A stretch of DNA of 64,000 nt from Candidatus Thiodiazotropha sp. (ex Monitilora ramsayi) (GCA_025655595.1 JAHXIO010000005.1:682001-746000); one strand, 5' to 3'; numbered from the stretch's first letter, positions 7,720 to 16,953 are shown. Made by a program: numbers and translations. The notes: generated from the sequence alone by a model not told the origin.

Positions 7720-9687
7720 CTATATAACTCTATCGTTACCCCCGTCCACCGGTATCTGAGCGCCGGTGGTCTTGCTGAATCGCCGGTCACAGAGTTCCGC
7801 CGTCAGCTCCGCCACGTCGCGGCTGGTGATCTCGGTCCTGAGCAGGTTTCTTTTCTTGTAGGCATCCACTGAGAGTCCATAGTGCGCCGCACGCGCAGCC
7901 AGTACCTCTTCGGTCCAGATGCCAGTATCGAAGACGGCATCCGGGTGCAGGCTGTTGATGCGGATGCCGTCGGCGGCCCACTCCAGAGCGGTGATCCGGG
8001 CCAGTTGATTGAGTGCCGCCTTGGAAGCGGAGTAGGCGGCGGCACCCTGGCCGGGTGCCGCGATATTCTTGGAGCCGATCACCACGACACGGCCATGTTT
8101 TGGTGCCAGCTTAAGATAGGGGTGTGAGAGCCGGAGCAGGCGCAGGTTGGCATCCAGGTTTACGCCCATGACTTGTCGCCAGGTCTCATCGTCGAGGGAA
8201 GCCACCGGGCAGCCGCCGGGGAAGATGCCGGCGTTGAGCACCAGCATGTCGAGACCGCCGAATCGCAGTACCGCCTGATTCAATGCATCCGAGACGACCT
8301 CGCCATCGGTGATGTCACAGCCGATACCCAGAAAGGACTGACTGTCGTGTTGATAGGCGATGGTCTCGTCCAGGTCGAGACCGACCACAGCAGCACCCCG
8401 GCTCAGCAGGGAATCTACACAGGCCTTGCCGATACCGGAGGCGGCGCCTGTGACAAGTGCCACCTCACCCTGGAGACTGGGGCTTGCGCCGCTCTTTCGC
8501 AGCTTTGCCTGCTCCAGCTCCCAATACTCGACCTCAAAGATCTCTGGTGCAGGCAGTGCCCGCCAGCCGCCCAGCAGCTCCGCCCGCTGGATGATCTCCA
8601 TGGTATGCCGATAGATATCCGCCACGATTCCCGCATCCCTGCTGCTTTTACCGACAGTCAACATACCCAGTTTTGGATCGAGAAGAACTCTGGGTGCCGG
8701 ATCGAGCATTTCGACCGGATTACGGGCATTCAGCGCATGGGTTTCGAAATAGCGCTGGTAGTCAGCTACATAGTCCATCAGCCCGTCGTTGAGCATGGGC
8801 AGGCGCTTGGTACGGATCACGTGATCGGGGGTGGCGGGGCCACGTTGGGAGATCTCAGCCAGGTCGTTGCGTTGACAGAAACTGAGTGCCGCTTCACTGC
8901 GATGGCACTGCAGTACCACAGGGAAACCGGCTACTTCAGAGATATCATTGCGGAGCCTGGCAACGGTCAGGGTATCGACCTCTGTGGGTCGATGGTTTCG
9001 CGGTGTCTCCCAGGCGTTGTGTTGTTGCAGATATTGCTCGGCCTCGTCGACCAGGCGGATCATCCGCTCGTAGGAGACCTGGGCGCTGTCGCCGAAGGTA
9101 AAGAGGCCGTGATTCATCAGCACCATACCGAGGGTGCCCTCGTGGGCATCTTGGGAGAACTGTTCGGCAACCTTGCGCGCCAGATCGAAGCCGGGCATCA
9201 CGTATGGGATGACCACGACCCTATTGCCATAGAGGTCGCGGATGCGGGCCTCCCCTTCCTCCGTGTTGGTGATGGTGACGATGGCGTCGGCATGGGTGTG
9301 GTCGACATATTGATAGGGCAGCGCCGCATGCAGTATCGCCTCCACCGATGCGGTGGGCGCACTGGCGACGGTCTGGTGGGTCTTCAGCTGGTTGACCATT
9401 TCACTGTCGCTCAGCGTCTCGAGCCGCGCCAGTTTGAGCAGATGGGCCATGCGAACCGGGGTGAAGCCCGGCGCCTCGATGGTGGCCAGGTCCCATCCGC
9501 TGCCCTTCACGTAGAGGATCTCCTCCTGCTCGCCGAAAAGGTCTTTCTCGGTGATCTTGACCGAGGTATTGCCGCCACCGTGCAACACCAGTGAGGGGTC
9601 CGACCCCAGCAGGCGGGAGCTGTAGACCCGCAGATCCAACTCGCTTTCACAGCGTGCCGCTTCAGTATCGTTCCAGAGACTTTTCAT
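7720..9687 (-). CDS. Bifunctional class II aldolase / short-chain dehydrogenase
   Basis: This protein of about 655 residues has two enzymes fused. The N-terminal half is a class II (zinc) aldolase of the AraD/FucA/RhaD type: LHGGGNTSVK, the zinc ligands in HTHADAIV, and MNHGLFTFGD. The C-terminal quarter is a short-chain dehydrogenase with the nucleotide motif TGAASGIG and catalytic YSASK. Proteins of this layout are annotated as rhamnulose-1-phosphate aldolase/lactaldehyde dehydrogenase-like. The true sugar is not known. ATG 9687 is preferred over an in-frame GTG nine bases upstream because a GGAG site sits eight bases before it. The neighbouring nucleoside transporter suggests sugar or nucleoside breakdown, which is inference. 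Confidence 0.88.
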   Translation of the reverse strand: MKSLWNDTEAARCESELDLRVYSSRLLGSDPSLVLHGGGNTSVKITEKDLFGEQEEILYVKGSGWDLATIEAPGFTPVRMAHLLKLARLETLSDSEMVNQLKTHQTVASAPTASVEAILHAALPYQYVDHTHADAIVTITNTEEGEARIRDLYGNRVVVIPYVMPGFDLARKVAEQFSQDAHEGTLGMVLMNHGLFTFGDSAQVSYERMIRLVDEAEQYLQQHNAWETPRNHRPTEVDTLTVARLRNDISEVAGFPVVLQCHRSEAALSFCQRNDLAEISQRGPATPDHVIRTKRLPMLNDGLMDYVADYQRYFETHALNARNPVEMLDPAPRVLLDPKLGMLTVGKSSRDAGIVADIYRHTMEIIQRAELLGGWRALPAPEIFEVEYWELEQAKLRKSGASPSLQGEVALVTGAASGIGKACVDSLLSRGAAVVGLDLDETIAYQHDSQSFLGIGCDITDGEVVSDALNQAVLRFGGLDMLVLNAGIFPGGCPVASLDDETWRQVMGVNLDANLRLLRLSHPYLKLAPKHGRVVVIGSKNIAAPGQGAAAYSASKAALNQLARITALEWAADGIRINSLHPDAVFDTGIWTEEVLAARAAHYGLSVDAYKKRNLLRTEITSRDVAELTAELCDRRFSKTTGAQIPVDGGNDRVI

Positions 9688-9735
9688 TCGGGTCACTCCG
9701 TCAATCAGGCGCTTTTTGTTTTAATCATATTGGGT

Positions 9736-10977
9736 TTACCAGACCAGCCCGGCCACCGTCCCGGTGAGCAGGGTCGCCAGGGTGCCGGCGACGATCGACT
9801 TCATGCCCAGGGCGACGATCTCGCTGCGCCGCTCCGGCACCATCGCCCCCAGTCCGCCGAGCATGATGCCCAGGCTGCCGAAGTTGGCGAAACCGCAGAG
9901 GGCATAGGTGAGGATCAGGCGGCTGCGCTCACCCAGTGCTTCCGCCGGTAACCGGGCAAGGTCCAGATAGGCCAAGAGTTCGTTGAGTACGGTTTTGGTA
10001 CCCAGCAGTGAACCGGCAGTGACCGCCTCCGACCAGGGAATGCCCATGAGCCAGGCCAGCGGCGCCATCAGCCAACCCAACAGGCGCTGCAGGCTCAACG
10101 GCTGATCCGAGATATCGGGAAGAAGACCGAGCAGTAGGTTGAGCAGGCTGACCAGGGCGACCAGCACGAGCAGCAGACCGATAATGTTGCCCAGTAGTTT
10201 CAAACCCTCGATGGTCCCGTTGGTGATCGCCTCCATACTGCTGCTGGCCGGGTGTGCCTGGACCAACTCACCCGGCGTGCCTGCCTGGGTTTCGGGCACC
10301 ATGAGCCTGGAGATCATGACGGCGGCGGGGGCAGAGATCAGGGAGGCGGTCAGCAGGTGGCCGATCGGGTTGGGCAGTACCCCCTCCAGCAGGCTGGCAT
10401 AGAGCACCAGGACCGTACCGGCAATGGTGGCCATGCCCAGGGTCATCAGACTGAAGAGTTCACTGCGGGTGAGCCTGGCGAGATAGGGCCGGATCAGCAA
10501 CGGGGACTCCACCATACCGACAAAGATGTTGGCGGCGGCACCGAGTCCCAGCGCGCCGCTGATGTTGAGACTCTTCTGCAACAGCCGGGAAAAGAGCCCG
10601 ACCACCAAAGGGAGAATCCGCCAGTAAAAGAGCAGCGCCGAAAGGGCGCTGATCACCAGTACCAGGGGCATGGCGCGAAACGCTAGGATGAAACTGCTGC
10701 CGGTGTCACTCTCCACGAAGGGCGACTCCGCACCGCCCAGGTAGCCGAATACAAAACTGGTCCCCGCCTCCGTCGCCTGCTGCAGACCCAACAGTATCTG
10801 ATTGAGCTGGATGAAGAGCGTCTGAAACAGGGGGAGTTTCAGCAACAGCAGGGCAATGATCAGTTGCAGGGCCAGCCCGGCCACCGGCACCCGCCAGTTG
10901 AAGGCCCGCCGGTTTTCGCTGATCAGCCAGGCGAACAGGGGGATCAGAAACAGACCGACCAATCCCTGCATGGCCAT
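9736..10977 (-). CDS. Concentrative nucleoside transporter (CNT/NupC family)
   Basis: This 413-residue inner-membrane protein has about ten hydrophobic segments. CNT family landmarks are GAAANIFVGMVESPLLIRPY, the following GMATIAGTVLVLYA, and the C-terminal GFANFGSLGIMLGGLGAMVPERR. CNT proteins import nucleosides with Na+ or H+. It is transcribed in the same direction as fabA (12-base gap upstream) and the aldolase fusion downstream (about 50 bases), so the three may share a transcript. Specificity for purine versus pyrimidine nucleosides cannot be read. Confidence 0.92.
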   Translation of the reverse strand: MAMQGLVGLFLIPLFAWLISENRRAFNWRVPVAGLALQLIIALLLLKLPLFQTLFIQLNQILLGLQQATEAGTSFVFGYLGGAESPFVESDTGSSFILAFRAMPLVLVISALSALLFYWRILPLVVGLFSRLLQKSLNISGALGLGAAANIFVGMVESPLLIRPYLARLTRSELFSLMTLGMATIAGTVLVLYASLLEGVLPNPIGHLLTASLISAPAAVMISRLMVPETQAGTPGELVQAHPASSSMEAITNGTIEGLKLLGNIIGLLLVLVALVSLLNLLLGLLPDISDQPLSLQRLLGWLMAPLAWLMGIPWSEAVTAGSLLGTKTVLNELLAYLDLARLPAEALGERSRLILTYALCGFANFGSLGIMLGGLGAMVPERRSEIVALGMKSIVAGTLATLLTGTVAGLVW

Positions 10978-10989
10978 CGGCCGCCGGGA

Positions 10990-11505
10990 TCAGAAGTTGT
11001 CGGTGGAGGTGAAGAGGCCGACCCGAAGATCCTTGGCAGTGTAGATCTCACGCCCGTCGACCTTCATGACGCCATCGGCCACGCCGAGTACCAGCTTGCG
11101 GGAGATGACCCGCTTCACATTGATGTGATAGGTGACCTGTTTGGCGGTGGGCAGTACCTGGCCGGTGAACTTGACCTCGCCCACGCCCAGTGCCCGTCCG
11201 TGTCCCGGGTTGCCGATCCAGGCAAGAAAGAAACCGACCATCTGCCACATGGCGTCGAGGCCGAGACAGCCGGGCATCACCGGATCGCCGGGGAAGTGGC
11301 AATCGAAGAACCAGAGGTCGGGATTGATGTCGAGTTCAGCGACAATTTCGCCCTTGTTGAACTCGCCGCCGGTATCGCTGATATTGACGACGCGGTCCAT
11401 CATCAGCATGTTGGGTGTCGGCAGCTGGGCGTTGCCCGGACCGAACATCTCACCGTGGCCGCAACTCAACAGCTCATCGCGGGTAAAGGAACTCTGTCTG
11501 GTCAT
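10990..11505 (-). CDS. fabA: 3-hydroxydecanoyl-ACP dehydratase/isomerase FabA
   Basis: This 171-residue hot-dog fold enzyme has the catalytic residues His70 ([14 protein letters not shown]) and Asp84 (CLGLDAMWQ) at the same positions as Escherichia coli FabA. It dehydrates 3-hydroxydecanoyl-ACP and isomerises trans-2 to cis-3-decenoyl-ACP, the entry to anaerobic unsaturated fatty acid synthesis. FabB, its usual partner, is not adjacent. It lies between proS and the nucleoside transporter on the same strand. Confidence 0.97.
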   Translation of the reverse strand: MTRQSSFTRDELLSCGHGEMFGPGNAQLPTPNMLMMDRVVNISDTGGEFNKGEIVAELDINPDLWFFDCHFPGDPVMPGCLGLDAMWQMVGFFLAWIGNPGHGRALGVGEVKFTGQVLPTAKQVTYHINVKRVISRKLVLGVADGVMKVDGREIYTAKDLRVGLFTSTDNF

Positions 11506-11589
11506 GATCGGCTCGCCTCTATCTTGCTGCGCCCCGGTGGGCGGGTAAAAAACCGGGCTAGTTTCCCGGTTAGTCAGGGTCGAGTCAAA

Positions 11590-13311
11590 TCAGCCCGCCA
11601 ATTCTGCTTTGATGTGGTTGACGATCTCGTCGAGGGGCAGGAAGCTGTTTTCGCTCTGCTTGCGTCCGCGATACTCCACCTTGCCTTCGTCCAACGATTT
11701 CTCGCCCACCACGATACGATGGGGTATGCCGATCAGCTCCATGTCGGAGAACATGAAGCCGGGGCGCACATCCCGGTCGTCCAGCAGGACGTCGATGCCG
11801 GCGGCTTCAAGTTCGCTGTAGAGCTTCTCCACCGTTTCTTTGACCCGTTGCGACTTGCCCATTTTCATGGGGCAGAGGGCCACCTGGAACGGGGCCAGGG
11901 CGGCGGGCCAGGTGATCCCTTTGTCGTCATGGTGCTGCTCGATGGCCGCGGCCACCACGCGGGTGACGCCGATGCCGTAGCAGCCCATGGTCATCACCAC
12001 CGCTTTGCCGTTCTCGTCCAGTACGGTGGCGTTCATGGCGTCGCTGTACTTCTGGCCGAGCTGGAAGATGTGGCCCACCTCGATACCGCGGGCGATGGTC
12101 AGGGTGCCCTGGCCGTCGGGGCTGGGGTCGCCTTCCAATACGTTGCGAAGGTCGGCGATCTCGGTGGGTGCCGGCAGGTCGCGTCCCCAGTTGATGCCGA
12201 AGTAGTGTTTGCCGTCCTGATTGGCGCCGGCGCTGAAGTCGGCCAGTTTCGCTACCGTACGGTCGACGATAAATGGAATCGGCAGATTGACCGGGCCGAG
12301 GGAGCCGGGACCGGCACCGATGGTGGTGCGGATCTCCGACTCCTCCGCCAAGCAGAGGGGGGAGGCGACTTGGGGCAGCTTGTCGGCCTTGATCTCGTTC
12401 AGGTCGTGATCGCCGCGCACCAGCAGGGCCACCAGGTCGGCGTCGATCTCTTCCGATGCCTTCACCACCAGTGTCTTCACGGTATGTTCGATGGGTTGTT
12501 CGAACTGATCTACCAGCTCCTGGATGGTCTTGGCATCGGGGGTATCGACCAGGGTCATCTCTTGGCCGGGGCCTGGGCGGTCACCTGCGGGGGCGACCGC
12601 TTCGGCCAGCTCCACATTAGCGGCGTAGTCGCTCCCGGTGGAGAAGGCAATGGCGTCCTCTCCCGAGTCGGCCAGCACGTGAAACTCATGGGAGGCGCTG
12701 CCGCCGATGCTGCCGGTGTCCGCCGCCACCGGACGGAAATCGAGGCCGCAGCGGCTGAAGATGCGGCTGTAGGTCTCGTGCATCACCTCATAGGTCGCCT
12801 GCAGGGAGTCCTGGTTCAGATGGAAGGAGTAGGCGTCCTTCATCAGGAACTCGCGGGCGCGCATGACACCGAAGCGGGGGCGGATCTCGTCGCGGAACTT
12901 GGTCTGGATCTGGTAGAAGTTGACCGGCAGCTGCTTGTAGCTGCGCAACTCGCTGCGCGCCAGGTCGGTGATGATCTCCTCGTGGGTGGGGCCGTAGCAG
13001 AAGTCGCGGTTGTGGCGGTCGTGCATGCGCAGCAGCTCGGGGCCGTACTGCTCCCAGCGTCCTGACTCCTCCCAGAGTTCGGCGGGTTGCACGGTGGGCA
13101 TCAGCACTTCGAGGGCGCCCGCCCGGTCCATCTCCTCGCGGACGATCCGCTCCACCTTGCGCATGACCCGCAGGCCCAACGGCAGCCAGGTATAGAGGCC
13201 GGCGGCCAGTTTGCGGATCAGGCCGGCGCGCAGCATCAGCTGATGGCTGGCGGTCTCGGCGTCGGCAGGGGTTTCCTTAACGGTGTGCAAGGGGAACTGG
13301 GAGGTACGCAT
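11590..13311 (-). CDS. proS: Prolyl-tRNA synthetase
   Basis: This 573-residue class II aminoacyl-tRNA synthetase is of the bacterial type, with the inserted editing domain between motifs 2 and 3. Visible landmarks are [58 protein letters not shown] (motif 2 region), the editing insertion around residues 225-400, and [18 protein letters not shown] (motif 3). It charges tRNA-Pro and can remove misactivated alanine. Length matches the family. The RAYT/REP block begins about 70 bases beyond its start. Confidence 0.97.
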   Translation of the reverse strand: MRTSQFPLHTVKETPADAETASHQLMLRAGLIRKLAAGLYTWLPLGLRVMRKVERIVREEMDRAGALEVLMPTVQPAELWEESGRWEQYGPELLRMHDRHNRDFCYGPTHEEIITDLARSELRSYKQLPVNFYQIQTKFRDEIRPRFGVMRAREFLMKDAYSFHLNQDSLQATYEVMHETYSRIFSRCGLDFRPVAADTGSIGGSASHEFHVLADSGEDAIAFSTGSDYAANVELAEAVAPAGDRPGPGQEMTLVDTPDAKTIQELVDQFEQPIEHTVKTLVVKASEEIDADLVALLVRGDHDLNEIKADKLPQVASPLCLAEESEIRTTIGAGPGSLGPVNLPIPFIVDRTVAKLADFSAGANQDGKHYFGINWGRDLPAPTEIADLRNVLEGDPSPDGQGTLTIARGIEVGHIFQLGQKYSDAMNATVLDENGKAVVMTMGCYGIGVTRVVAAAIEQHHDDKGITWPAALAPFQVALCPMKMGKSQRVKETVEKLYSELEAAGIDVLLDDRDVRPGFMFSDMELIGIPHRIVVGEKSLDEGKVEYRGRKQSENSFLPLDEIVNHIKAELAG

Positions 13312-13382
13312 GGGGTTCGGTCAACCTGGTTGTCAAAAGGCGTGATTCTATCCCGCTTCCGGTGGCGGGTCACGGGTGGCTT

Positions 13383-13442
13383 GGTGCGGCAGGGCCGCAC
13401 CTTACGAAATAACGCCCAGTAGGGTGCGGCCTTGCCGCACCG
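13383..13442. repeat. Inverted REP pair (BIME-like) upstream of the RAYT gene
   Basis: Two REP hairpins face each other. The first is GGTGCGGC-AGG-GCCGCACC then TTACG at 13383-13405. The second is GTAGGGTGCGGC-CTT-GCCGCACC at 13419-13441. They are separated by 13 bases. The stem and the GTAGG foot match the pair behind the RAYT gene and the single copy at 7670. Confidence 0.9.
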
Positions 13443-13513
13443 GTGCTGAGTTAAATATGGTAGTGTTCGGTTGAGAATTACTAATCTGATAACAATTGCC
13501 AAGGAGCGGCGAT

Positions 13514-14065
13514 ATGTCGAACTACAGGCGTGCCCCGGTCGCGGGCGGGACCTATTTCTTTACGGTGATGACTTTTCGGCGACGGCCCTTATTTGTAGCG
13601 CCGTTGGCTCGGCGGTGTTTGCGTGAGGCAATGGTGGAGGTACACCGGAAGCGGCCTTTTGTGATGCGGGGTATCTGTCTATTGCCGGATCATTTGCATG
13701 CGATTTGGACGCTACCGCTGGAGGATGAAGATTTCTCTATGCGTTGGAGTCGGGTGAAGGGTTTGTTTTCGAGGTATTTCCTTGAAGGTGGTGGTAAGGG
13801 CGCATTGATCAACGGTTCGAGAATTCGGCGGCGTGAGGTTGGGATTTGGCAGCGTCGGTTTTGGGAGCATACGATTCGGAATGAGTTGGATTTTAAGCGT
13901 CATCTCGATTACATCCACTTCAATCCGGTGAAGCATGGGTTGGTTGGGCGTGTGGCGGATTGGCCCTGGTCGTTGTTTCATCGGTTTGTGCGGGAGGGGA
14001 TCTATACCATGGATTGGGGAGGAGATGCGGGGTTGCGTGAGGATTGGCGGTCGGTGGGGGAGTGA
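13514..14065 (+). CDS. REP-associated tyrosine transposase (RAYT, Y1 family)
   Basis: This 183-residue Y1/HUH single-strand transposase starts YRRAPVAGGTYFFTVMTF, typical of the TnpA_REP family. It has the metal-binding HUH motif in LLPDHLHAIW and the nucleophile Tyr in DYIHFNPVKHGLV. ATG 13514 was chosen because AAGGAG lies seven bases before it. The gene is flanked on both sides by inverted pairs of the same REP hairpin, the arrangement expected if this enzyme binds and spreads those REPs. The frame is intact, so it may still be active. RAYTs are usually single-copy and domesticated rather than self-mobile. Confidence 0.92.
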   Translation: MSNYRRAPVAGGTYFFTVMTFRRRPLFVAPLARRCLREAMVEVHRKRPFVMRGICLLPDHLHAIWTLPLEDEDFSMRWSRVKGLFSRYFLEGGGKGALINGSRIRRREVGIWQRRFWEHTIRNELDFKRHLDYIHFNPVKHGLVGRVADWPWSLFHRFVREGIYTMDWGGDAGLREDWRSVGE

Positions 14066-14105
14066 AAAGGTGTTGTTGAGGTTATTAGCGGGAGCGGTGG
14101 TTGTT

Positions 14106-14161
14106 GGTGCGGCTAGGCCGCACCCTACGGGAGAGTTGTAGGGTGCGGATTTGCCGCACCG
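14106..14161. repeat. Inverted REP pair (BIME-like) downstream of the RAYT gene
   Basis: GGTGCGGC-TAG-GCCGCACC-CTAC at 14106-14128 faces GTAGGGTGCGG-ATTT-GCCGCACCG at 14138-14161. Together with the pair at 13383-13442 it brackets the RAYT gene almost symmetrically. Confidence 0.9.
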
Positions 14162-14187
14162 TTTACACTAAGAGATTGCCTGACCAC

Positions 14188-14889
14188 TCAATCCTTCATG
14201 GAGATGGCATGGGTCTCTTCGATGTATGCCTTCTCCGCCTCGGTCAGCTCCACGTTGTCGTAACCGCTGATCATGGTCTTGATGTAATGGGTCGGCGTCT
14301 TGCCGGTGGTGGTCATGTAGATATGGATGATGACGAAGGTCCCCATCAGGTAGGCCGCCGCGGTGTGCACGAAGGCGATCAGGGTCAGGCCCTGGTTGGA
14401 CCAGTCGTAGCCGCTCCAGAAGTCGTAGAGCAGATAGATGATGCCCGAGGACCAGAGCGCCGGTCCGATCAGCAGCATGAAGCTCATGTAGGCCAGCGAC
14501 TGCAGGGCGTTCTGTTTACGCTGCAGGCCTTTCTTGTAGGGGTGCGGCTCGCCCACCAGGATGCCGTAGGCGTAAAAACGGATCACCTTTATGACCCCCT
14601 CTTTGAAGAGGTACTGGCGCCACTGTCCGGTGGTGAAGTTCCAGAAGGTGGTGAAGATCCACAACACGATCAGGGCCAGTGCCGCGTAGGTGTGGATGGT
14701 GACCGCCAAGTGAAAGTCCATCCAGTCATGCAGACCGTGCAGACCCAGGCCGGTGTAGAAGAGGGTGAAGATCAGCAGCGCCTGGGACCAGTGCCAGAAA
14801 CGCTCGTAGCGGGAGTAGATCATCACATAGTGCTTCTCGCCCTTCTGCCTGACCTTTGTGCCGTCGCCGTTGTTCGCTTGTCTATTCAT
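14188..14889 (-). CDS. Cytochrome b561-type membrane subunit partnered with the octaheme cytochrome
   Basis: This 233-residue integral membrane protein has about four or five transmembrane helices and histidines spaced as haem ligands (FWHWSQALLIFTL, HTYAALALIVLW, AFVHTAAAYLMGTFVIIHIY). It belongs to the cytochrome b561/Ni-hydrogenase b-type superfamily that passes electrons between the quinone pool and periplasmic partners. ATG 14889 overlaps the stop of the octaheme cytochrome gene as ATGA, giving translational coupling and marking the two as one complex. It probably links quinol to the octaheme protein. Direction of flow is not shown by sequence. Confidence 0.88.
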   Translation of the reverse strand: MNRQANNGDGTKVRQKGEKHYVMIYSRYERFWHWSQALLIFTLFYTGLGLHGLHDWMDFHLAVTIHTYAALALIVLWIFTTFWNFTTGQWRQYLFKEGVIKVIRFYAYGILVGEPHPYKKGLQRKQNALQSLAYMSFMLLIGPALWSSGIIYLLYDFWSGYDWSNQGLTLIAFVHTAAAYLMGTFVIIHIYMTTTGKTPTHYIKTMISGYDNVELTEAEKAYIEETHAISMKD

Positions 14890-16589
14890 GATGTGTCCCC
14901 CTGCCGGTTTTTCCTGCTGAAGAGCTTGCGCAGCAGTCCATGCAGCAACACGCCGATCAGTGCGCCGGCCAGCGCGAGATAACCCAGGATATCGAGCCAG
15001 CGGAAGCTGTCCCGGCCCGGCATGTAGAAGCCTTCGAGATCGTTCAGCCGGCCCTCGCGGCTGTGGCACTCGTTGCAGGCGAGGGCGTCCTCACTGGGCG
15101 CCACCATGTGGGTGATGGGCCAGAAGGAGTAGGTCTCGACGAAATCGTATTCGCCGCTGTAGGGGATGTTGTTTCTCTGCATGCCGACCTTGATGGCGCG
15201 GCCGAAGTCGTAGTTGCCCCAGTAGGCGTCTTCATCGTCGCCCCACAGATGCATATAGACCAGAGTGTTGTTGCCCTTGTCGTAGGGCTGCACCGTGTGC
15301 ATGCGTTTGAAGGGCCAGATGCGGGAACGGCCGTCGTCGTGGGTGCCTTTGTAGCCGTTGATCTCCACGGGTCCCTTGGCAGGATCGAATGTTGTGTCGA
15401 TGGTGGTGTAGATCATCTGCCCGTCGAACCAGTCGTAGTGGGGCACCAGGTTCTCGCCATATTCGAAGCTGCCCTTGATCGACTTGTAGGTCGCCCGGTG
15501 TGCGCCGTTGCCCTGGGTGTAGTGCTTCTCCTTGAAGCCCTCGCCGTTCTTGGTCCTGCCGGCGGTGCGCCAGTCCCAATCGGTCTTGGTGGCGACGCCG
15601 CCGCGGGCGATGGTTGGGATGTGACAGGTCTGACAGGCGATTTTGTCCACATGGCCGTTGAGCTTGATACCCGTTAATTCAGTGTTCGAGTGCGGTGTAT
15701 CGCTGTGGCACGATTCGCAGGTGGCCACGTCGCGGCGTTCGCCGGGCAGGCCGAGTCCCTCGGTGTCGTGGGCCATCACGTTGTAGCGGCTGCCGGCCAA
15801 GAGATGCTGCCGGGTCACATGGCAGGTGGTGCAGGCGAAGTTGAGGCCTTGCGCATCCATGTGCACGTCAAGCTCCCGGTTGGGCGACTTGAGGGAGGAG
15901 TCGAGATCCCCGTGCTTCACCCCGTCGCCGCCACCGCCGTAGAAGTGGCAGGCGCCGCAGTTTTCACGTCCCGGCTTGCCGACGTTCTGCGCCACCTTCT
16001 CCCAGGGGATGGGCTGCTTGCCCTCGAACATCACCGAGCAGGCCTTGTTGCCTGTGCTGTTGGGTGTCTTGTAGTAGGCGCCGGTGCGATCGTGGCAGAC
16101 CAGGCAGTCGATGTTGTCCTGGTTGGTGAAATCGAAATTCTCATCCTTCCAGCCGTAGCCGGCATGGCACTGGGCGCACATGCCCTCGTTGCCCTTGGCA
16201 TTGGTACAGAAGGTGTTGATCAGGGTCTTCTTGCCCAGCTTCTGGCCAGTCTCGGGGTGATCGTATTCCCAGGTCCAGTGGATCGACTGCATGAAATGCC
16301 GGCCCGCTTCGGTATGGCAGGAGAGGCAGGCCTTGGTGACTTCCGGTCCGCTCTCGAACGGGCCTTGCAGCACCTCGAACTTGGTATGGTCGGCGGTGGA
16401 CTCGCCGTCGTCGCGGATACTCGGTTTGGTATCTTCGACGATGCGGAAGTTCATGTCACTGTCGACAGGTGCTTCGTGACTGACAGGGCTATCGCTTGCC
16501 TGCGGGGGTGAAAGGGGGATGGCCAGCAGCAGGGCATACATGCATGCCCTGATACCGGACTTGATGACCAGTAAGCGTTGTAGATGCAT
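14886..16589 (-). CDS. Membrane-anchored octaheme c-type cytochrome (tetrathionate reductase-like family)
   Basis: This protein of about 567 residues has a signal peptide (basic start, hydrophobic YALLLAIPLSPPQA) and eight CXXCH haem sites, beginning near residues 88, 138, 162, 211, 253, 291, 319 and 505. Between the third and fourth sites is KACSVMFEGKQPIPWEK, which resembles the lysine-bearing active-site segment of octaheme tetrathionate reductases; the Lys role is inferred. A C-terminal helix (DILGYLALAGALIGVLLHGLL) anchors it. Relatives can reduce tetrathionate, nitrite or hydroxylamine, so the substrate is open. ATG 16589 is chosen as the start that gives a proper signal peptide. The gene lies behind an FNR box and a long structured leader. 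Confidence 0.88.
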   Translation of the reverse strand: MHLQRLLVIKSGIRACMYALLLAIPLSPPQASDSPVSHEAPVDSDMNFRIVEDTKPSIRDDGESTADHTKFEVLQGPFESGPEVTKACLSCHTEAGRHFMQSIHWTWEYDHPETGQKLGKKTLINTFCTNAKGNEGMCAQCHAGYGWKDENFDFTNQDNIDCLVCHDRTGAYYKTPNSTGNKACSVMFEGKQPIPWEKVAQNVGKPGRENCGACHFYGGGGDGVKHGDLDSSLKSPNRELDVHMDAQGLNFACTTCHVTRQHLLAGSRYNVMAHDTEGLGLPGERRDVATCESCHSDTPHSNTELTGIKLNGHVDKIACQTCHIPTIARGGVATKTDWDWRTAGRTKNGEGFKEKHYTQGNGAHRATYKSIKGSFEYGENLVPHYDWFDGQMIYTTIDTTFDPAKGPVEINGYKGTHDDGRSRIWPFKRMHTVQPYDKGNNTLVYMHLWGDDEDAYWGNYDFGRAIKVGMQRNNIPYSGEYDFVETYSFWPITHMVAPSEDALACNECHSREGRLNDLEGFYMPGRDSFRWLDILGYLALAGALIGVLLHGLLRKLFSRKNRQGDTS

Positions 16590-16737
16590 CGACCTGTCCG
16601 TACTACATGGTGAAGACCGCGACACATAATCTGCTGTAGCCCGGCCTCGTTCCCAATGAAATCAGGGCGATCCGAGTCCCTGATCGTCGCCAGCGTACGA
16701 CGCCCTGTTACTCATGACATTGATAATTCCCAATGGA

Positions 16738-16873
16738 GGTTGCGGGTGAACCCGTGGAAAGGTACCGGCTGTGTGTCATGCCGACAGGAACGGGGTATCT
16801 GCCGTGGCGAAACCAGGGCGACAGACGGTTGATGGCGAAAAACACACAGCCGGCGAGACAGGATTCCGCAACC
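16738..16873 (-). ncRNA. Putative structured leader RNA (nested stems)
   Basis: An outer stem pairs 16738-16745 (GGTTGCGG) with 16866-16873 (CCGCAACC), 8 of 8. Nested inside it, 16765-16776 (CCGGCTGTGTGT) pairs with 16842-16853 (ACACACAGCCGG), 12 of 12. A smaller imperfect hairpin with a CGAAA loop lies in the middle (about 16799-16827). It sits in the predicted leader of the octaheme cytochrome mRNA. I could not match it to cobalamin, TPP, FMN, glycine, SAM, c-di-GMP or molybdenum-cofactor riboswitch consensus. Because stems read on both strands, an sRNA on the plus strand is also possible. Confidence 0.5.
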
Positions 16874-16925
16874 CGCGGAGACGAGGTTGCCGATACCGTC
16901 TAAGGAGCACTATAAGGAGAAAACC

Positions 16926-16946
16926 AAGCGTCGGTCATTGACGCTT
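16926..16946 (-). other. Hairpin at the predicted 5' end of the octaheme cytochrome transcript
   Basis: AAGCGTC and GACGCTT form a perfect 7-base stem with a 7-base loop. On the minus strand it is followed by GGTTTTCT, so it could act as a weak attenuator or a 5' stabilising hairpin. The predicted transcript start is a few bases upstream, at about 16948. Confidence 0.5.
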
Positions 16947-16953
16947 CGCAAAA

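Noticed and set aside
10864-13065. A very long open frame (over 700 codons) on the plus strand opposite proS, fabA and the transporter
   Set aside because: It lies antisense to three well-identified genes; its low-complexity Gly/His/Val/Asp composition is the reflection of their codon bias.
16738-16873. Cobalamin or other known riboswitch
   Set aside because: The nested stems are real, but the conserved sequence blocks of the riboswitches I know are absent.
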